From contig NZ_VNIP01000003.1 in assembly GCF_008370325.1 (NCBI RefSeq), positions 553,580-617,579 on the forward strand: a DNA stretch of 64,000 bases, given 5' to 3'. The notes beneath the pieces were generated by a model that was not told where the DNA came from, did not search any database, and saw nothing but the letters and a program-made list of their open reading frames with translations. The number at the start of each line of letters is the position of its first letter. Positions within the stretch are counted from its first letter, which is position 1. This document shows positions 36,221 through 44,770 of the stretch, one piece after another. This DNA comes from Martinezella tropici (GTDB taxonomy: Bacteria; Pseudomonadota; Alphaproteobacteria; Rhizobiales; Rhizobiaceae). Both the position numbers and the translations under genes were made by a program.

Positions 36221-36937
36221 ATGGTATACGTGGACGTAAAGGCGCAACATCTCGAAGGTTTTTCCGAGACTCTGCTGAGGTGCAACCATCTATATCGTCC
36301 AAGTAACGACTCCATTGCCTTGCTCAATGCTGTCAAAAGCAGGCGACAGATCGAGATATTTGACTATAGCCGCTCAGCCGATGCATTCACCCGCGCTTTC
36401 GGAATAAGAAACTCTCTGAAGTGCCTGCGGGCGCTCGCCAATCTTGGACCTGCGATACACGGATATGAAAGGGTATGCGATCTCGGCTGCGGCTCCGGTG
36501 CCTTCAGCCTTGCCTTTGCCTATCTCGCCGATAATCCCAACCTCGAGCTTCGCGGATTGGATGCCTCGGAAACCCAGCTTCTGCTCGGCGAGGAGCTCAT
36601 GTCGGCTGCCGCGCTGCCGGGGCGCTTCCGGTTCGAGCGACGAAACCTGCCCGCGCAGATCGGCTATCTTCCCGACCTGACGATCTCCTCCTATTGGTTC
36701 TGTGAAAACGAGCATGTGATCAGCGATCCGGCACTATTTGATCTCATGGTCGGGCGGGAGATGCTGATCGTCGACTATGAAAAGATCATCGACCGCATTG
36801 CGACCTCCCTTCCAAGAGGATTTCACGCGCTGGCGCGACACAGCGCCCTTGTCGAAATCCCCGCCGCTCTGACCGATTTCGTCGCGCAGGAGTGGGCAAG
36901 CGTCTACAGCATTCACATCAGCCGCAACGCGGATTAG
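36221..36937 (+). CDS. Class I SAM-dependent methyltransferase
   Basis: 238 residues. The AdoMet-binding motif I is VCDLGCGSGAFSLAFAYL (~86-103), followed by the acidic loop LRGLDASETQLLLG (~112). The N-terminal ~60 residues and the C-terminus do not point to a known substrate. The gene appears monocistronic and its start at 36221 lacks a clear ribosome-binding site, so the N-terminus is uncertain. It is slightly less GC-rich than its neighbours. The substrate is unknown. Confidence 0.78.
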   Translation: MVYVDVKAQHLEGFSETLLRCNHLYRPSNDSIALLNAVKSRRQIEIFDYSRSADAFTRAFGIRNSLKCLRALANLGPAIHGYERVCDLGCGSGAFSLAFAYLADNPNLELRGLDASETQLLLGEELMSAAALPGRFRFERRNLPAQIGYLPDLTISSYWFCENEHVISDPALFDLMVGREMLIVDYEKIIDRIATSLPRGFHALARHSALVEIPAALTDFVAQEWASVYSIHISRNAD

Positions 36938-37049
36938 ACGAGCCGGCCTATTCCAAGCCTTGGCGCGATCGCATCGTAAGCACGCCGCAATGCACCGATG
37001 CCGACGGATTGCCTGGCTTCAGACCCGATGCCGCATGCTTCCACAATCG

Positions 37050-37082
37050 TATTGTCAGGTCTTGCATATTGTCAGGTCTTGC
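37050..37082. repeat. Tandem 16 bp direct repeat
   Basis: TATTGTCAGGTCTTGC is repeated at 37050-37065 and 37067-37082 with a single intervening base (17 bp period), upstream of the secreted-protein gene at 37177. The rest of the 36938-37176 gap shows no gene. The repeat could be a regulator site pair or a local duplication. Confidence 0.65.
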
Positions 37083-37176
37083 CAACCGCAATGCTCCTGC
37101 CATCTATGCCTCGGCGAACTTGTAAAGTCGCGCGGTCCGATTGTTAGAATTTGTTAGTCTGAAGGATTTCACTCCC

Positions 37177-37893
37177 ATGCCTTTCCGGCCCAAGTCATTG
37201 CTTCGCATCCTTGCCCTTGGCGGCTCAGCCGCCATCGTGCTCGGCATACAGACCGCGGCGGCGCAGGAGATGTCCAGCCCGGCTCAATGGCCCGATACGC
37301 CGACCTCGCGTCTGGAGGCATTGGCAATCCTCCAGACCTTGAATGCCGATCTCCTCAGCAATGCCAGCGCCACGCTGACGCTCGACCGCTGGTGCGCCGC
37401 TCACAAACTCGCACCGGAGGGTTCCAAGATCGTCGCTCAGCGGGTGCTCGGACAGGACAAGGCAGCCGATGCCCCCATCCGGGAACTGCTTGCCGCCGGA
37501 CCCAACGAACCCATCGCCTACCGGCGCGTTCGCCTGGCCTGCGGCGACCGCATTCTGTCCGAGGCAGACAACTGGTATGTGCCGTCAAGACTGACGGCCG
37601 AGATGAACAAAGCGCTCAATACGAGCGATATCGCCTTCGGCCGTGCCGTTCAGGCGCTCCATTTCACCCGCACGAACCTGTCGGCGAAACTGCTTTGGTC
37701 TCCGCTGCCGGAGGGATGGGAGACGGGTGCCAATCTGCCGGCCTCCGGAACGGCGCCTCTTGTCCCACCGCCATTCCTTCTCGAACATCACGCCGTGCTG
37801 AAGCTGCCGGACGGGACGCCGTTCAGCGCGCTGGTCGAAAGCTACACCAACCGCGTGCTCGATTTTCCGGCTCCGCATCTGCCTTCACAGTAG
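37177..37893 (+). CDS. Secreted protein of unknown function, possibly chorismate-lyase-like fold
   Basis: 238 residues from the ATG at 37177 (GAAGGA 10 nt upstream). A signal peptide is clear (hydrophobic 8-24, cleavage near AAAQ at ~29). The mature protein includes RRVRLACGDRILSEADNWYV and a later NRVLDF near the C-terminus. The alternation of conserved beta-strand blocks is faintly like UbiC/chorismate-lyase proteins, but this is weak. It lies 155 bp before flgE on the same strand. No function can be assigned with confidence. Confidence 0.7.
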   Translation: MPFRPKSLLRILALGGSAAIVLGIQTAAAQEMSSPAQWPDTPTSRLEALAILQTLNADLLSNASATLTLDRWCAAHKLAPEGSKIVAQRVLGQDKAADAPIRELLAAGPNEPIAYRRVRLACGDRILSEADNWYVPSRLTAEMNKALNTSDIAFGRAVQALHFTRTNLSAKLLWSPLPEGWETGANLPASGTAPLVPPPFLLEHHAVLKLPDGTPFSALVESYTNRVLDFPAPHLPSQ

Positions 37894-38048
37894 GCTTCAG
37901 CCTATCTCTTGCCAGGGAAAGGACGCCGTGTGGAGCGAACCGCCGACAGCGCGGAGAGGTTGTTGCAACCGCGCGGCACAGGGAAAAAGCCAGCTTCACA
38001 CAAGTCCCTTTGGTTATCGTGCCGGCATCAGCAACGTGCGAGGAACCA

Positions 38049-39377
38049 ATGAGCATCTTTGGTAGCATGAAAACGGCAGTTTCAGGCATGAATGCGCAGG
38101 CAAATAAGCTTAGCACCGTGTCGGACAACATCGCGAACGTCAACACGACGGCCTACAAGTCTGCAACGGCCAGCTTTTCGTCGTTGATCCTGCCTTCGGG
38201 CGGCGGCAACTACAATTCCGGCAGCGTCGAGACGAATGTCAGCTATTCGGTCTCGCAGCAGGGCGACGCCATCTCCACCTCGTCGGGCACAGACCTGTCG
38301 ATCCGCGGCGCCGGCTTCTTTGTCGTGCAGGGCGCCGACGGCTCGACGGTTCTGACGCGCGCAGGCGACTTCACCCCGGACGCCAACGGCAATCTCGTGA
38401 ATTCCGCCGGCTACACCTTGATGGGTTATTCCTACGCATCAGGAGCGCCCGCTGTCGTCGTCAACGGTTTCGACGGCCTGGTGCCGATCAACGTCAATCA
38501 AAGCGGCCTTGCCAACTCACCCTCGACCTCGGGCAGTTTTACCGGCAACCTCAATTCGGGTGCTACGGTTGTTACGGCCAGCGCGACTGTGGCCTTGCCG
38601 AGCACCGGCTACACGGGAACTGGTGGTACCGGCAGCACTCCGCCCGTTACCACCGATACCCAGAAGAGCTCGGTGGTTGCCTACGACAAACTCGGCAATA
38701 CCGTCATGTACGACATCTATTACACCAAAACGCAGGCTGCCGACATCACCGCAACGCCGCCGACTACGGATCAGTGGCAAGTCGCCGTCTACCGCAATGC
38801 CGATGCGAATACGTCTGGCAGCGGCTCGTCCTTCCCCTACTCGTCCGCTCCTGTTGCCAGCAGCACGCTGAAGTTCGATGCATCTGGAAATATGACATCC
38901 GGCGGCACCTTCACCATCACCGATCCAAAGACCGCCGGGTCGATCGCTATGGATCTGAGCAAGATGACCCAGAAAGCCGCAGCTTTCGCCTCCACAGGCT
39001 CGACCAATGGACAGGCGGCAGCCGCGGTCACTGGTGTCACCATCGACAAGAACGGCGTCGTCTACGCGAACTATGCGAAAGGCGATCCGAGGGCGATCTA
39101 TCAGATTCCGCTGGCAACCGTGGCAAGCCCCGACAAGCTGACGCTCATGAGCGGCAACGTCTATCAGGCCAATGCCGATTCCGGCGTCACTGTCACGAGC
39201 TTCGCCAACAGCAACGGCCTCGGCTACATCCAGTCGAACTCGCTGGAAGCCTCGAACGTCGACCTGGCAGGTCAGCTCACCGACATGATCCAGGCGCAAA
39301 AGAGCTATACGGCCAACTCCAAGGTCTTCCAGACGGGCTCCGACCTGCTGGACGTGCTGGTCAATCTTCAGCGCTGA
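38049..39377 (+). CDS. flgE: Flagellar hook protein FlgE
   Basis: 442 residues from the ATG at 38049, preceded by GAGGAA; the frame is open far upstream but the protein starts here. The N-terminal rod/hook signature SIFGSMKTAVSGMNAQANKL, with SDNIANVNTTAYKS, and the C-terminal SLEASNVDLAGQLTDMIQAQ form the D0 coiled coils. The middle is Ser/Thr/Ala-rich, as in hook D1/D2 domains. It is exported by the flagellar secretion system and polymerises into the hook. No other flagellar gene is in this window, so it is a solitary copy here. A terminator follows at 39399. Confidence 0.93.
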   Translation: MSIFGSMKTAVSGMNAQANKLSTVSDNIANVNTTAYKSATASFSSLILPSGGGNYNSGSVETNVSYSVSQQGDAISTSSGTDLSIRGAGFFVVQGADGSTVLTRAGDFTPDANGNLVNSAGYTLMGYSYASGAPAVVVNGFDGLVPINVNQSGLANSPSTSGSFTGNLNSGATVVTASATVALPSTGYTGTGGTGSTPPVTTDTQKSSVVAYDKLGNTVMYDIYYTKTQAADITATPPTTDQWQVAVYRNADANTSGSGSSFPYSSAPVASSTLKFDASGNMTSGGTFTITDPKTAGSIAMDLSKMTQKAAAFASTGSTNGQAAAAVTGVTIDKNGVVYANYAKGDPRAIYQIPLATVASPDKLTLMSGNVYQANADSGVTVTSFANSNGLGYIQSNSLEASNVDLAGQLTDMIQAQKSYTANSKVFQTGSDLLDVLVNLQR

Positions 39378-39398
39378 TTTTTTCGCTTACGCAGTCAG

Positions 39399-39422
39399 AA
39401 GGGGCCTTCGGGCCCTTTTTTG
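39399..39422 (+). terminator. Rho-independent terminator after flgE
   Basis: AAGGGGCC-TTCG-GGCCCTTTTTT forms a G/C-rich stem with a UUCG tetraloop followed by a run of six T, 21 bp after the flgE stop. This is the clearest intrinsic terminator in the window. Confidence 0.9.
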
Positions 39423-39440
39423 ATTCCATAGCCGGCATGA

Positions 39441-39656
39441 TCGCGAAGGGCTGGCGGCGGCATAGAATCGGCGCAGATTCACGGCATCCTCTACAACGGC
39501 TATCGTGAAGGCGACGGTCAATTCGTGGAAGATGTGCTGTTGCTCCTGGCAGACGGCAGCTATTACCGAGGCCGCGTGGCACCGTCCCGGCTCGATCTTG
39601 CCAAAGCGGGTGCCGAGCTGCCCGTCAGCAAGCATGTCGGATATCCGTCACTTTGA
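39441..39656 (+). pseudogene. Short coding-like frame without start codon, possible frameshifted gene remnant
   Basis: Between an in-frame stop (39438-39440) and the stop at 39654-39656 there is a 71-codon frame with protein-like composition (HGILYNGYREGDGQFVEDV, then DGSYYRGRVAPSRLDLAKAG). It has no ATG, GTG or TTG near its beginning. An ATG at 39437 lies in another frame that would join it only after a frameshift near 39470. The sequence may be a decayed gene, a sequencing frameshift, or a gene with a non-standard start. It overlaps the end of the convergent gene by 9 bp. Confidence 0.4.
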
Positions 39657-40229
39657 GCGAAACAAACGTGTCAGATGGCGAAATCGTTGCGCCCACAACA
39701 AAGGATCGAGCATTTCAGACGAAGAAGGCGCGATCAGGCGGTCAAGACGAGGCAGGAGAAACGCAGCCCAATCGTCAAGATCGCTCTTGCCGAAATATGG
39801 CAGCCAGACGTCGGCGGGGGCATCCCATTGCGTTGGATTTGCCCGAACCAGATCGCCCAGCTTTACCAATACGGTTGCGTCGTTCTCCCCGACGACTTCA
39901 ATCTCTGGATCGGGATCGGGCCTGGGAAGGCGCGCGATAATGCGTTCTTCCAAAGCCTTGCCAACTAGTCGATCCTCCTCGTTCAGGCGGCGAAGTATTC
40001 TTATGTCGTCAGCATGATCAGAGCCTTGTGTCATGTTGAGCGTAAATTTGCCGCCCATGACGCTGTTGGAATATTGCGATACCTGCAGCCAAAAGACCCT
40101 TCTGCCGCGGGTAAAGCTGGACCTGCCGGTACCTTGCGATTTCCAGCCGAGCTCCTGAAATCTCGAAGCCAGCAGCGAATGCATGTGCCGATGAAAGTCT
40201 CGACTTTTCACGTAGTCGCGCATGCCCAT
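39648..40229 (-). CDS. Hypothetical protein, DUF4304-like
   Basis: 193 residues, no signal peptide or membrane helix. The order of an N-terminal helix (DFHRHMHSLLASRFQELGWK), a beta block with RRVFWLQVSQYSNSVMGGKF and a following TLNMTQG strand resembles DUF4304 proteins, whose function is unknown. The remaining C-terminal half has Trp/Leu-rich helices. The start at 40229 lacks a strong ribosome-binding site. It is a lone gene, convergent with flgE. Confidence 0.65.
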   Translation of the reverse strand: MGMRDYVKSRDFHRHMHSLLASRFQELGWKSQGTGRSSFTRGRRVFWLQVSQYSNSVMGGKFTLNMTQGSDHADDIRILRRLNEEDRLVGKALEERIIARLPRPDPDPEIEVVGENDATVLVKLGDLVRANPTQWDAPADVWLPYFGKSDLDDWAAFLLPRLDRLIAPSSSEMLDPLLWAQRFRHLTRLFRSK

Positions 40230-40354
40230 CCTTTAGAGGCCATATCCGTTCCCGGAGCATCTCATGGCATGCTTGAAGGCACAATCTCCGGCAACATGCA
40301 AAAACAACCTTGGTGATCTGGTCGAAGGCGATGTGTCTGGCGTGTGTCAACATT

Positions 40355-41251
40355 TCAAGCCGCGCGAACTCGATCACGACCGCTGAGCTTGGCTGCATAG
40401 AGGGCCTGATCGGCGCGCCGGTACAGATCCGGAGCGCTGTCGGTTTCAAGGCAGGCAGCAATGCCGGCCGAACAGGTGTAGCCAAAATCCGGGGAGTCGG
40501 TAAGCGGCCGGGAAAACCGGATCGTCGTCAACATCCGTTCTATGAACTCGATTGCATCCTGCAGCTCCGTCCCCGGCATGACGAGCACGAACTCCTCACC
40601 TCCGACCCGCCCGAAACAATCGGTGCGCCGCACATGCTGATGAAGCCGATGCGCAAAATCCCGCAAAACGAGATCTCCGGCGTGATGACCGAGCCTGTCA
40701 TTGATCGATTTGAAATTGTCGATATCGAACAGGGCAAGGCATCCGATGCTACCATTTCGAGCACCCATCAGCATGTCGTCTATTCGCGCCATGACGAAAC
40801 GGCGGTTAGCGATGCCTGTCAGCTCGTCGGTCTGGGAAGCCTTGATGGCTTGGTCGCGATCTTGCCGGACACTCCGGCCCTCGGCACGCAACGTCGTTAT
40901 GTCGCTTGCAATGCACAGCATCCAGCCGTTCTTCTGCACGGTCTCGGTCATCCAAAGCCAGCGGCCATCGGCCAAATCAGTCTCGAAGGCTCGATAGCCG
41001 ATCTTGCCGCGTCGTGACTGCGTCGACCGTAGCCACCCGTCGAAATCGGTCGTGCGAATAACCGTGCCGCGCCCGAGTTCGAAGTTGCGCCGCATCAGAT
41101 CCGGCCAAAGCGGTGTTTCGCCGGGATCGATGAAATAGGCCGAGCGGAAGGCATGGTTCGCGTATCGCAACCGATCCTCAGCATCATAGGCTGCGATGAG
41201 TGTCGAGCTGGCAGCACAAAGGTGCAGAAGCTGTTCGCCCATTTCGTCCAT
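40355..41251 (-). CDS. PAS-like sensor diguanylate cyclase (GGDEF)
   Basis: 298 residues. The N-terminal ~125 residues resemble a PAS domain (LIAAYDAEDRLRYANHAFRS; LCIASDITTLRAE). The GGDEF domain (~130-298) has TDELTGIANRR at its start, I-site RRTD (208-211) and active-site GGEEF (217-221). It lacks membrane helices, so it should be a cytoplasmic c-di-GMP synthase with product inhibition. It stands alone between the DUF4304-like gene and the ABC exporter. The signal is unknown. Confidence 0.92.
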   Translation of the reverse strand: MDEMGEQLLHLCAASSTLIAAYDAEDRLRYANHAFRSAYFIDPGETPLWPDLMRRNFELGRGTVIRTTDFDGWLRSTQSRRGKIGYRAFETDLADGRWLWMTETVQKNGWMLCIASDITTLRAEGRSVRQDRDQAIKASQTDELTGIANRRFVMARIDDMLMGARNGSIGCLALFDIDNFKSINDRLGHHAGDLVLRDFAHRLHQHVRRTDCFGRVGGEEFVLVMPGTELQDAIEFIERMLTTIRFSRPLTDSPDFGYTCSAGIAACLETDSAPDLYRRADQALYAAKLSGRDRVRAA

Positions 41252-41531
41252 ATCGAATCCCGCTCATTGCGCTCCACCATACCTATTGCGGAATTCTCCG
41301 GAGAAAAGGGGCGGCAGACGTATAACGGACACTATGCCCTCCCTTCCATATTCTCAATTCAATCGCGGCGGCACCCGCCATAGCAAGCAATTCTATATTG
41401 ACTTCTGTCGCTTCGAAAAACCGGAGCGATTTTGGGATTTCTAGTTGAGATTGCAGCTGGATGGTGATTCTATGCCGCCCCGCATATCTGACTTCTTTCT
41501 CGCCTTCCTGATTCCATCACGCGAGTGGCGC

Positions 41532-43385
41532 ATGTCCATTTCAGATACGATCTACCGTCCCTTCGAAAGGCTGATCCAGCCGCTCGACATCCCCTATCGG
41601 CCCCTGCCGTCGAAGGGGCCTGTTACCGTTCTCTGGCATTTCATCTCGATGTTCCGCGGCGTCCTCATCGCGCTCGCTCTATCCTCCATGGCAATCGAGG
41701 CCATCAATCTGGCGATCGTCTGGGGACTTTCGGTCATCGTCGATGGCGTGACGCAGCAGGGTGCGTCCGCCTTCTTGCATAAAGAATGGCCATTGCTGAC
41801 CTTTCTGGGCCTCCTGATCTTTCCAGCAATGCCAATTGCCTCATTTCTCCTCAACACCCTGACCTCGCATACGCTCGGGGTCGGCATGCCTGCCGCCATC
41901 CAGTGGCAGGGACACTTGGCTGTAGAACGGCAGGATCTCGCCTTTTTCCAGGATCTGTTTGCCGGACAGGTGGCCTCGCGCCTGCAGCAGGTCTCATCCG
42001 CCGTCCAGCAGCAGATCATTGCCGCCTTCCAGTCGGTTCCACGCTTCCTGTTGCAGATGATCGGCTCGGTAATCCTGCTTTCGAGCCTGTCCTGGCAGCT
42101 CGCCGTGCCCGTGGTGGTCTGGATCGGCCTCAATGTGATGCTTGCGTGGAGAATGGCGCCGATCTTCACCGAGCGGTCGCGCAACACGGCCAAGCAGCGC
42201 AGCCTTGTGGCGGGCGCCATCACCGATCTCTATACCAATATTCACATGATCAAGCAGTTTGCGGCAGAAGATACCGAAGCCGGTGCAATCCGCCGCATCA
42301 TACAGAAGTCCATACAGACGCAGCACAGGGAACAGCGCATCTATCGCACGTCGGAACTCACCGTCGTTGCGCTCAATATGGCGCTCTGGCTTGCGATGTT
42401 ATCCATCGGCTTTTCAGGCCTTATCAACGACTTCATCACGGTCGGCGAATTTGTCGGCGCCGTCTATATCCTGAACCGCCTGTCCGGACACACATTCACG
42501 TTCCTGCAGATGGGCCAGCAGATCTTCCAGGCGATCGGTACCATCAAGGATGCCATGCCGGTCATGACGACGCCTCCGAGCATCATCGACCAGTCCGACG
42601 CGGCGGAGCTGGTGGTCGATCGCGGCGAAATCCGCTTTGAGAAGGTCCGTTTCGCCTACAAATCCGGCAAGCCTGTCATCAACGATCTGTCGCTGACGGT
42701 TCGGCCGGGCGAGAAGGTCGGACTTGTCGGTCTGTCGGGTGCAGGCAAGACCACGCTCGCAAATCTTTTGCTGCGCTTCTACGACATTGCCGACGGCAGG
42801 ATTGAGATCGACGGGCAGGACATTCGCGCCGTGACACAGGCAAGCCTTCGCCGCGCGATCGGCGTCATCGCACAGGATGTCGCGCTGCTGCACCGTTCCG
42901 TCGGCGACAATATCCGCTACGGCCGGCCGGAGGCGACGCAGGAGGAGGTCGAAAGGGTGACGAAGATGGCGAGCGCCGACGCTTTCATCGCTGACCTCGC
43001 GGATAGCGAAGGGCGCAAAGGCTTCGATGCCTTCGTCGGCGACCGCGGCATCAAGCTATCGGGCGGTCAGCGCCAACGCGTCGCAATCGCGCGCGTCCTG
43101 TTGAAGGATGCGCCGATCCTGGTGCTGGACGAGGCGACCTCGGCTCTCGATAGCGAATCCGAGGCCGCCATACAGGAAAAGCTCGCCCTTGTGATGGAGG
43201 GAAAAACCGTCATTGCCATAGCGCATCGCCTTTCGACCATCGCCAGGATGGACCGGATCGTCGTGCTCGATGGCGGGCGGATTGTGGAAGAAGGCAGGCC
43301 AGAGGAATTGGCGCAGCAGGAGGGCCTGTTTGCGCGGCTATGGAAACGCCAGATCGGCGGCTTCATCGCCGAGGAAATCAATTAG
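41532..43385 (+). CDS. ABC exporter, fused membrane and ATPase domains (type IV/MsbA-like)
   Basis: 617 residues from the ATG at 41532; the frame is open to 41445 and the start is not certain because no strong ribosome-binding site is seen. Six membrane helices occupy ~20-340. The NBD has Walker A GLSGAGKTT (~397-405), signature [15 protein letters not shown] (~508) and Walker B ILVLDEATSALDSES (~529). The homodimeric exporter class includes lipid, peptide and drug pumps. No neighbouring gene hints at the cargo. It is followed by a RIME-like repeat at 43415. Confidence 0.9.
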   Translation: MSISDTIYRPFERLIQPLDIPYRPLPSKGPVTVLWHFISMFRGVLIALALSSMAIEAINLAIVWGLSVIVDGVTQQGASAFLHKEWPLLTFLGLLIFPAMPIASFLLNTLTSHTLGVGMPAAIQWQGHLAVERQDLAFFQDLFAGQVASRLQQVSSAVQQQIIAAFQSVPRFLLQMIGSVILLSSLSWQLAVPVVVWIGLNVMLAWRMAPIFTERSRNTAKQRSLVAGAITDLYTNIHMIKQFAAEDTEAGAIRRIIQKSIQTQHREQRIYRTSELTVVALNMALWLAMLSIGFSGLINDFITVGEFVGAVYILNRLSGHTFTFLQMGQQIFQAIGTIKDAMPVMTTPPSIIDQSDAAELVVDRGEIRFEKVRFAYKSGKPVINDLSLTVRPGEKVGLVGLSGAGKTTLANLLLRFYDIADGRIEIDGQDIRAVTQASLRRAIGVIAQDVALLHRSVGDNIRYGRPEATQEEVERVTKMASADAFIADLADSEGRKGFDAFVGDRGIKLSGGQRQRVAIARVLLKDAPILVLDEATSALDSESEAAIQEKLALVMEGKTVIAIAHRLSTIARMDRIVVLDGGRIVEEGRPEELAQQEGLFARLWKRQIGGFIAEEIN

Positions 43386-43414
43386 CCGGACGGGGAGAGA
43401 ACCATCTCACCATG

Positions 43415-43520
43415 CTAGAGCAATTCCAGGAAAAGTGCGTAGCGGTTTTCCGTCCGGAATTGCGTAAAAACAAGAGGATAGAGCATTTTCGCGATTCGGA
43501 GAAAAGCGGAAAGGCTCTAG
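43415..43520 (+). repeat. RIME-like intergenic repeat, copy 1
   Basis: A 106 bp element begins CTAGAGC and ends GCTCTAG, so it has 7 bp terminal inverted repeats. The inner segment has the word TTCCAGGAAAAGTGCG and a second inverted pair TTTTCCG/CGGAAA. A nearly identical element in the opposite orientation lies at 54394-54498. Size, intergenic position and sequence fit the Rhizobium-specific intergenic mosaic elements. It may fold into RNA hairpins downstream of the exporter gene. Confidence 0.85.
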
Positions 43521-43573
43521 CCGAATGTCGGACCTCGCCTTTTGAAGCAAGGTCCGCATCGTCTTCGGTCAAA

Positions 43574-44701
43574 CTATCTGGCGAAGCGTTCCGGCCGGAA
43601 GGAAGCCAGGAGCGGATGCCGTTTGCCGGTGGCGATCTCGTCGGCAAGCAGCTCGCCCGCGATCAGGCCGAGCGTGGCGCCGCTATGGCTGAAGGCGACG
43701 AAATAGCCCGGTATCGCCTGCAATTCACCGAAAACTGGCTCGCCATCGCCCGGGATTGGTTTGGGGCCGATACCGTGGTCGCTGATCTCGAGTTTCGGGT
43801 TGCCTTCCAGAACCTTTGAGGCCTCCAATAGCAAGCCGTCAAGGGTCGAGGACCTGATCTCAAAACTGCCGTCGGCATTCACGACGACTTCTTCCTCCGA
43901 CCAGGCCGAATCCAGAGCAAAGGCGCCGTCTGGAGTCGGCCGGATGGCGACGCGCGGCGTGTTCAGTACAGCCTTCAGGGGGTGCTTGATCGGCTTCGTC
44001 CTGACGAGAAGTGCGATCGGCGTATCGTCGCCGATATGCTGGCCGGCCTCGGCAACGATCGCCGGCACTTCGCCGCCGGCGGCCAGCAGCACGGCATCGG
44101 CCGCCCAATGGACGCCGTTAACAGTCGTGATGCCACGGGCACTGCCATCCCGCACGTCGATCGTCGCCCGGCCGGCATCGGTGACGATTTCACCACCCAA
44201 CGCGCGGAACTCCTCGGCAAGAACGCCGATCAAGTATGGCAGGTCGACCCAGCCCTCGCCCGGATTGAAGATCGCGCCCTGTCTGGTCACAGAGCGGGCA
44301 TCGACGCCGGGCGTAATCTTGGCAATCTGGTCCGGCATCAGCAATTGCGCATGATAGCCAAGATCACGCTCGTAATCGAAAACGGCGGCAATATCATTGC
44401 CGGCATCGTCCGCATCCCAGGTCAGGCCGCCGTCGAAGCGCAGCCAGGCCGCATCCGGATATTTGGCTGATAGCGTGCGATAGCGGTCGATGCCGGCCAG
44501 GCGCAGGCGATGATAGGCATCGGAGCGACGCCGGGCCGAATTGAGCCAGGCGAGCGAGCGGCCCGATGCGCCGTTCGCCAATGGGCCGTCATTGATGAGG
44601 GTTGTGTGAATGCCGAGCCGCGCAAGATGAACGGCCGTGGAGACCCCGAAGATACCGCCGCCGACGACAATAACTTTCGAAGGACGAGTGGGAGCATGCA
44701 T
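43574..44701 (-). CDS. FAD-dependent amine/amino-acid oxidase (DAO family)
   Basis: 375 residues. The Rossmann FAD motif VIVVGGGIFGVSTAVHLARL is at ~10-29 and the C-terminal FAD motif at FSHSGATLGLIAGELLADEI (~335). Family members (glycine, sarcosine, D-amino-acid oxidases and dehydrogenases) oxidise amino acids or N-methylated amines. It is 69 bp downstream of the permease-ATPase gene of the amino-acid importer, so it likely processes the imported compound. The particular substrate cannot be read. Confidence 0.88.
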   Translation of the reverse strand: MHAPTRPSKVIVVGGGIFGVSTAVHLARLGIHTTLINDGPLANGASGRSLAWLNSARRRSDAYHRLRLAGIDRYRTLSAKYPDAAWLRFDGGLTWDADDAGNDIAAVFDYERDLGYHAQLLMPDQIAKITPGVDARSVTRQGAIFNPGEGWVDLPYLIGVLAEEFRALGGEIVTDAGRATIDVRDGSARGITTVNGVHWAADAVLLAAGGEVPAIVAEAGQHIGDDTPIALLVRTKPIKHPLKAVLNTPRVAIRPTPDGAFALDSAWSEEEVVVNADGSFEIRSSTLDGLLLEASKVLEGNPKLEISDHGIGPKPIPGDGEPVFGELQAIPGYFVAFSHSGATLGLIAGELLADEIATGKRHPLLASFRPERFAR

Positions 44702-44770
44702 ATTGGAAAACCTTGTCAGTGGTGGAGTTGCGATCGAGGAGCCGCCGGAATTCGCCGCCGGCCCTGTTTG

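Noticed and set aside
37287..38048. Upstream extension of the flgE reading frame
   Set aside because: It overlaps the secreted-protein gene in another frame, and the FlgE signature begins at the ATG at 38049.
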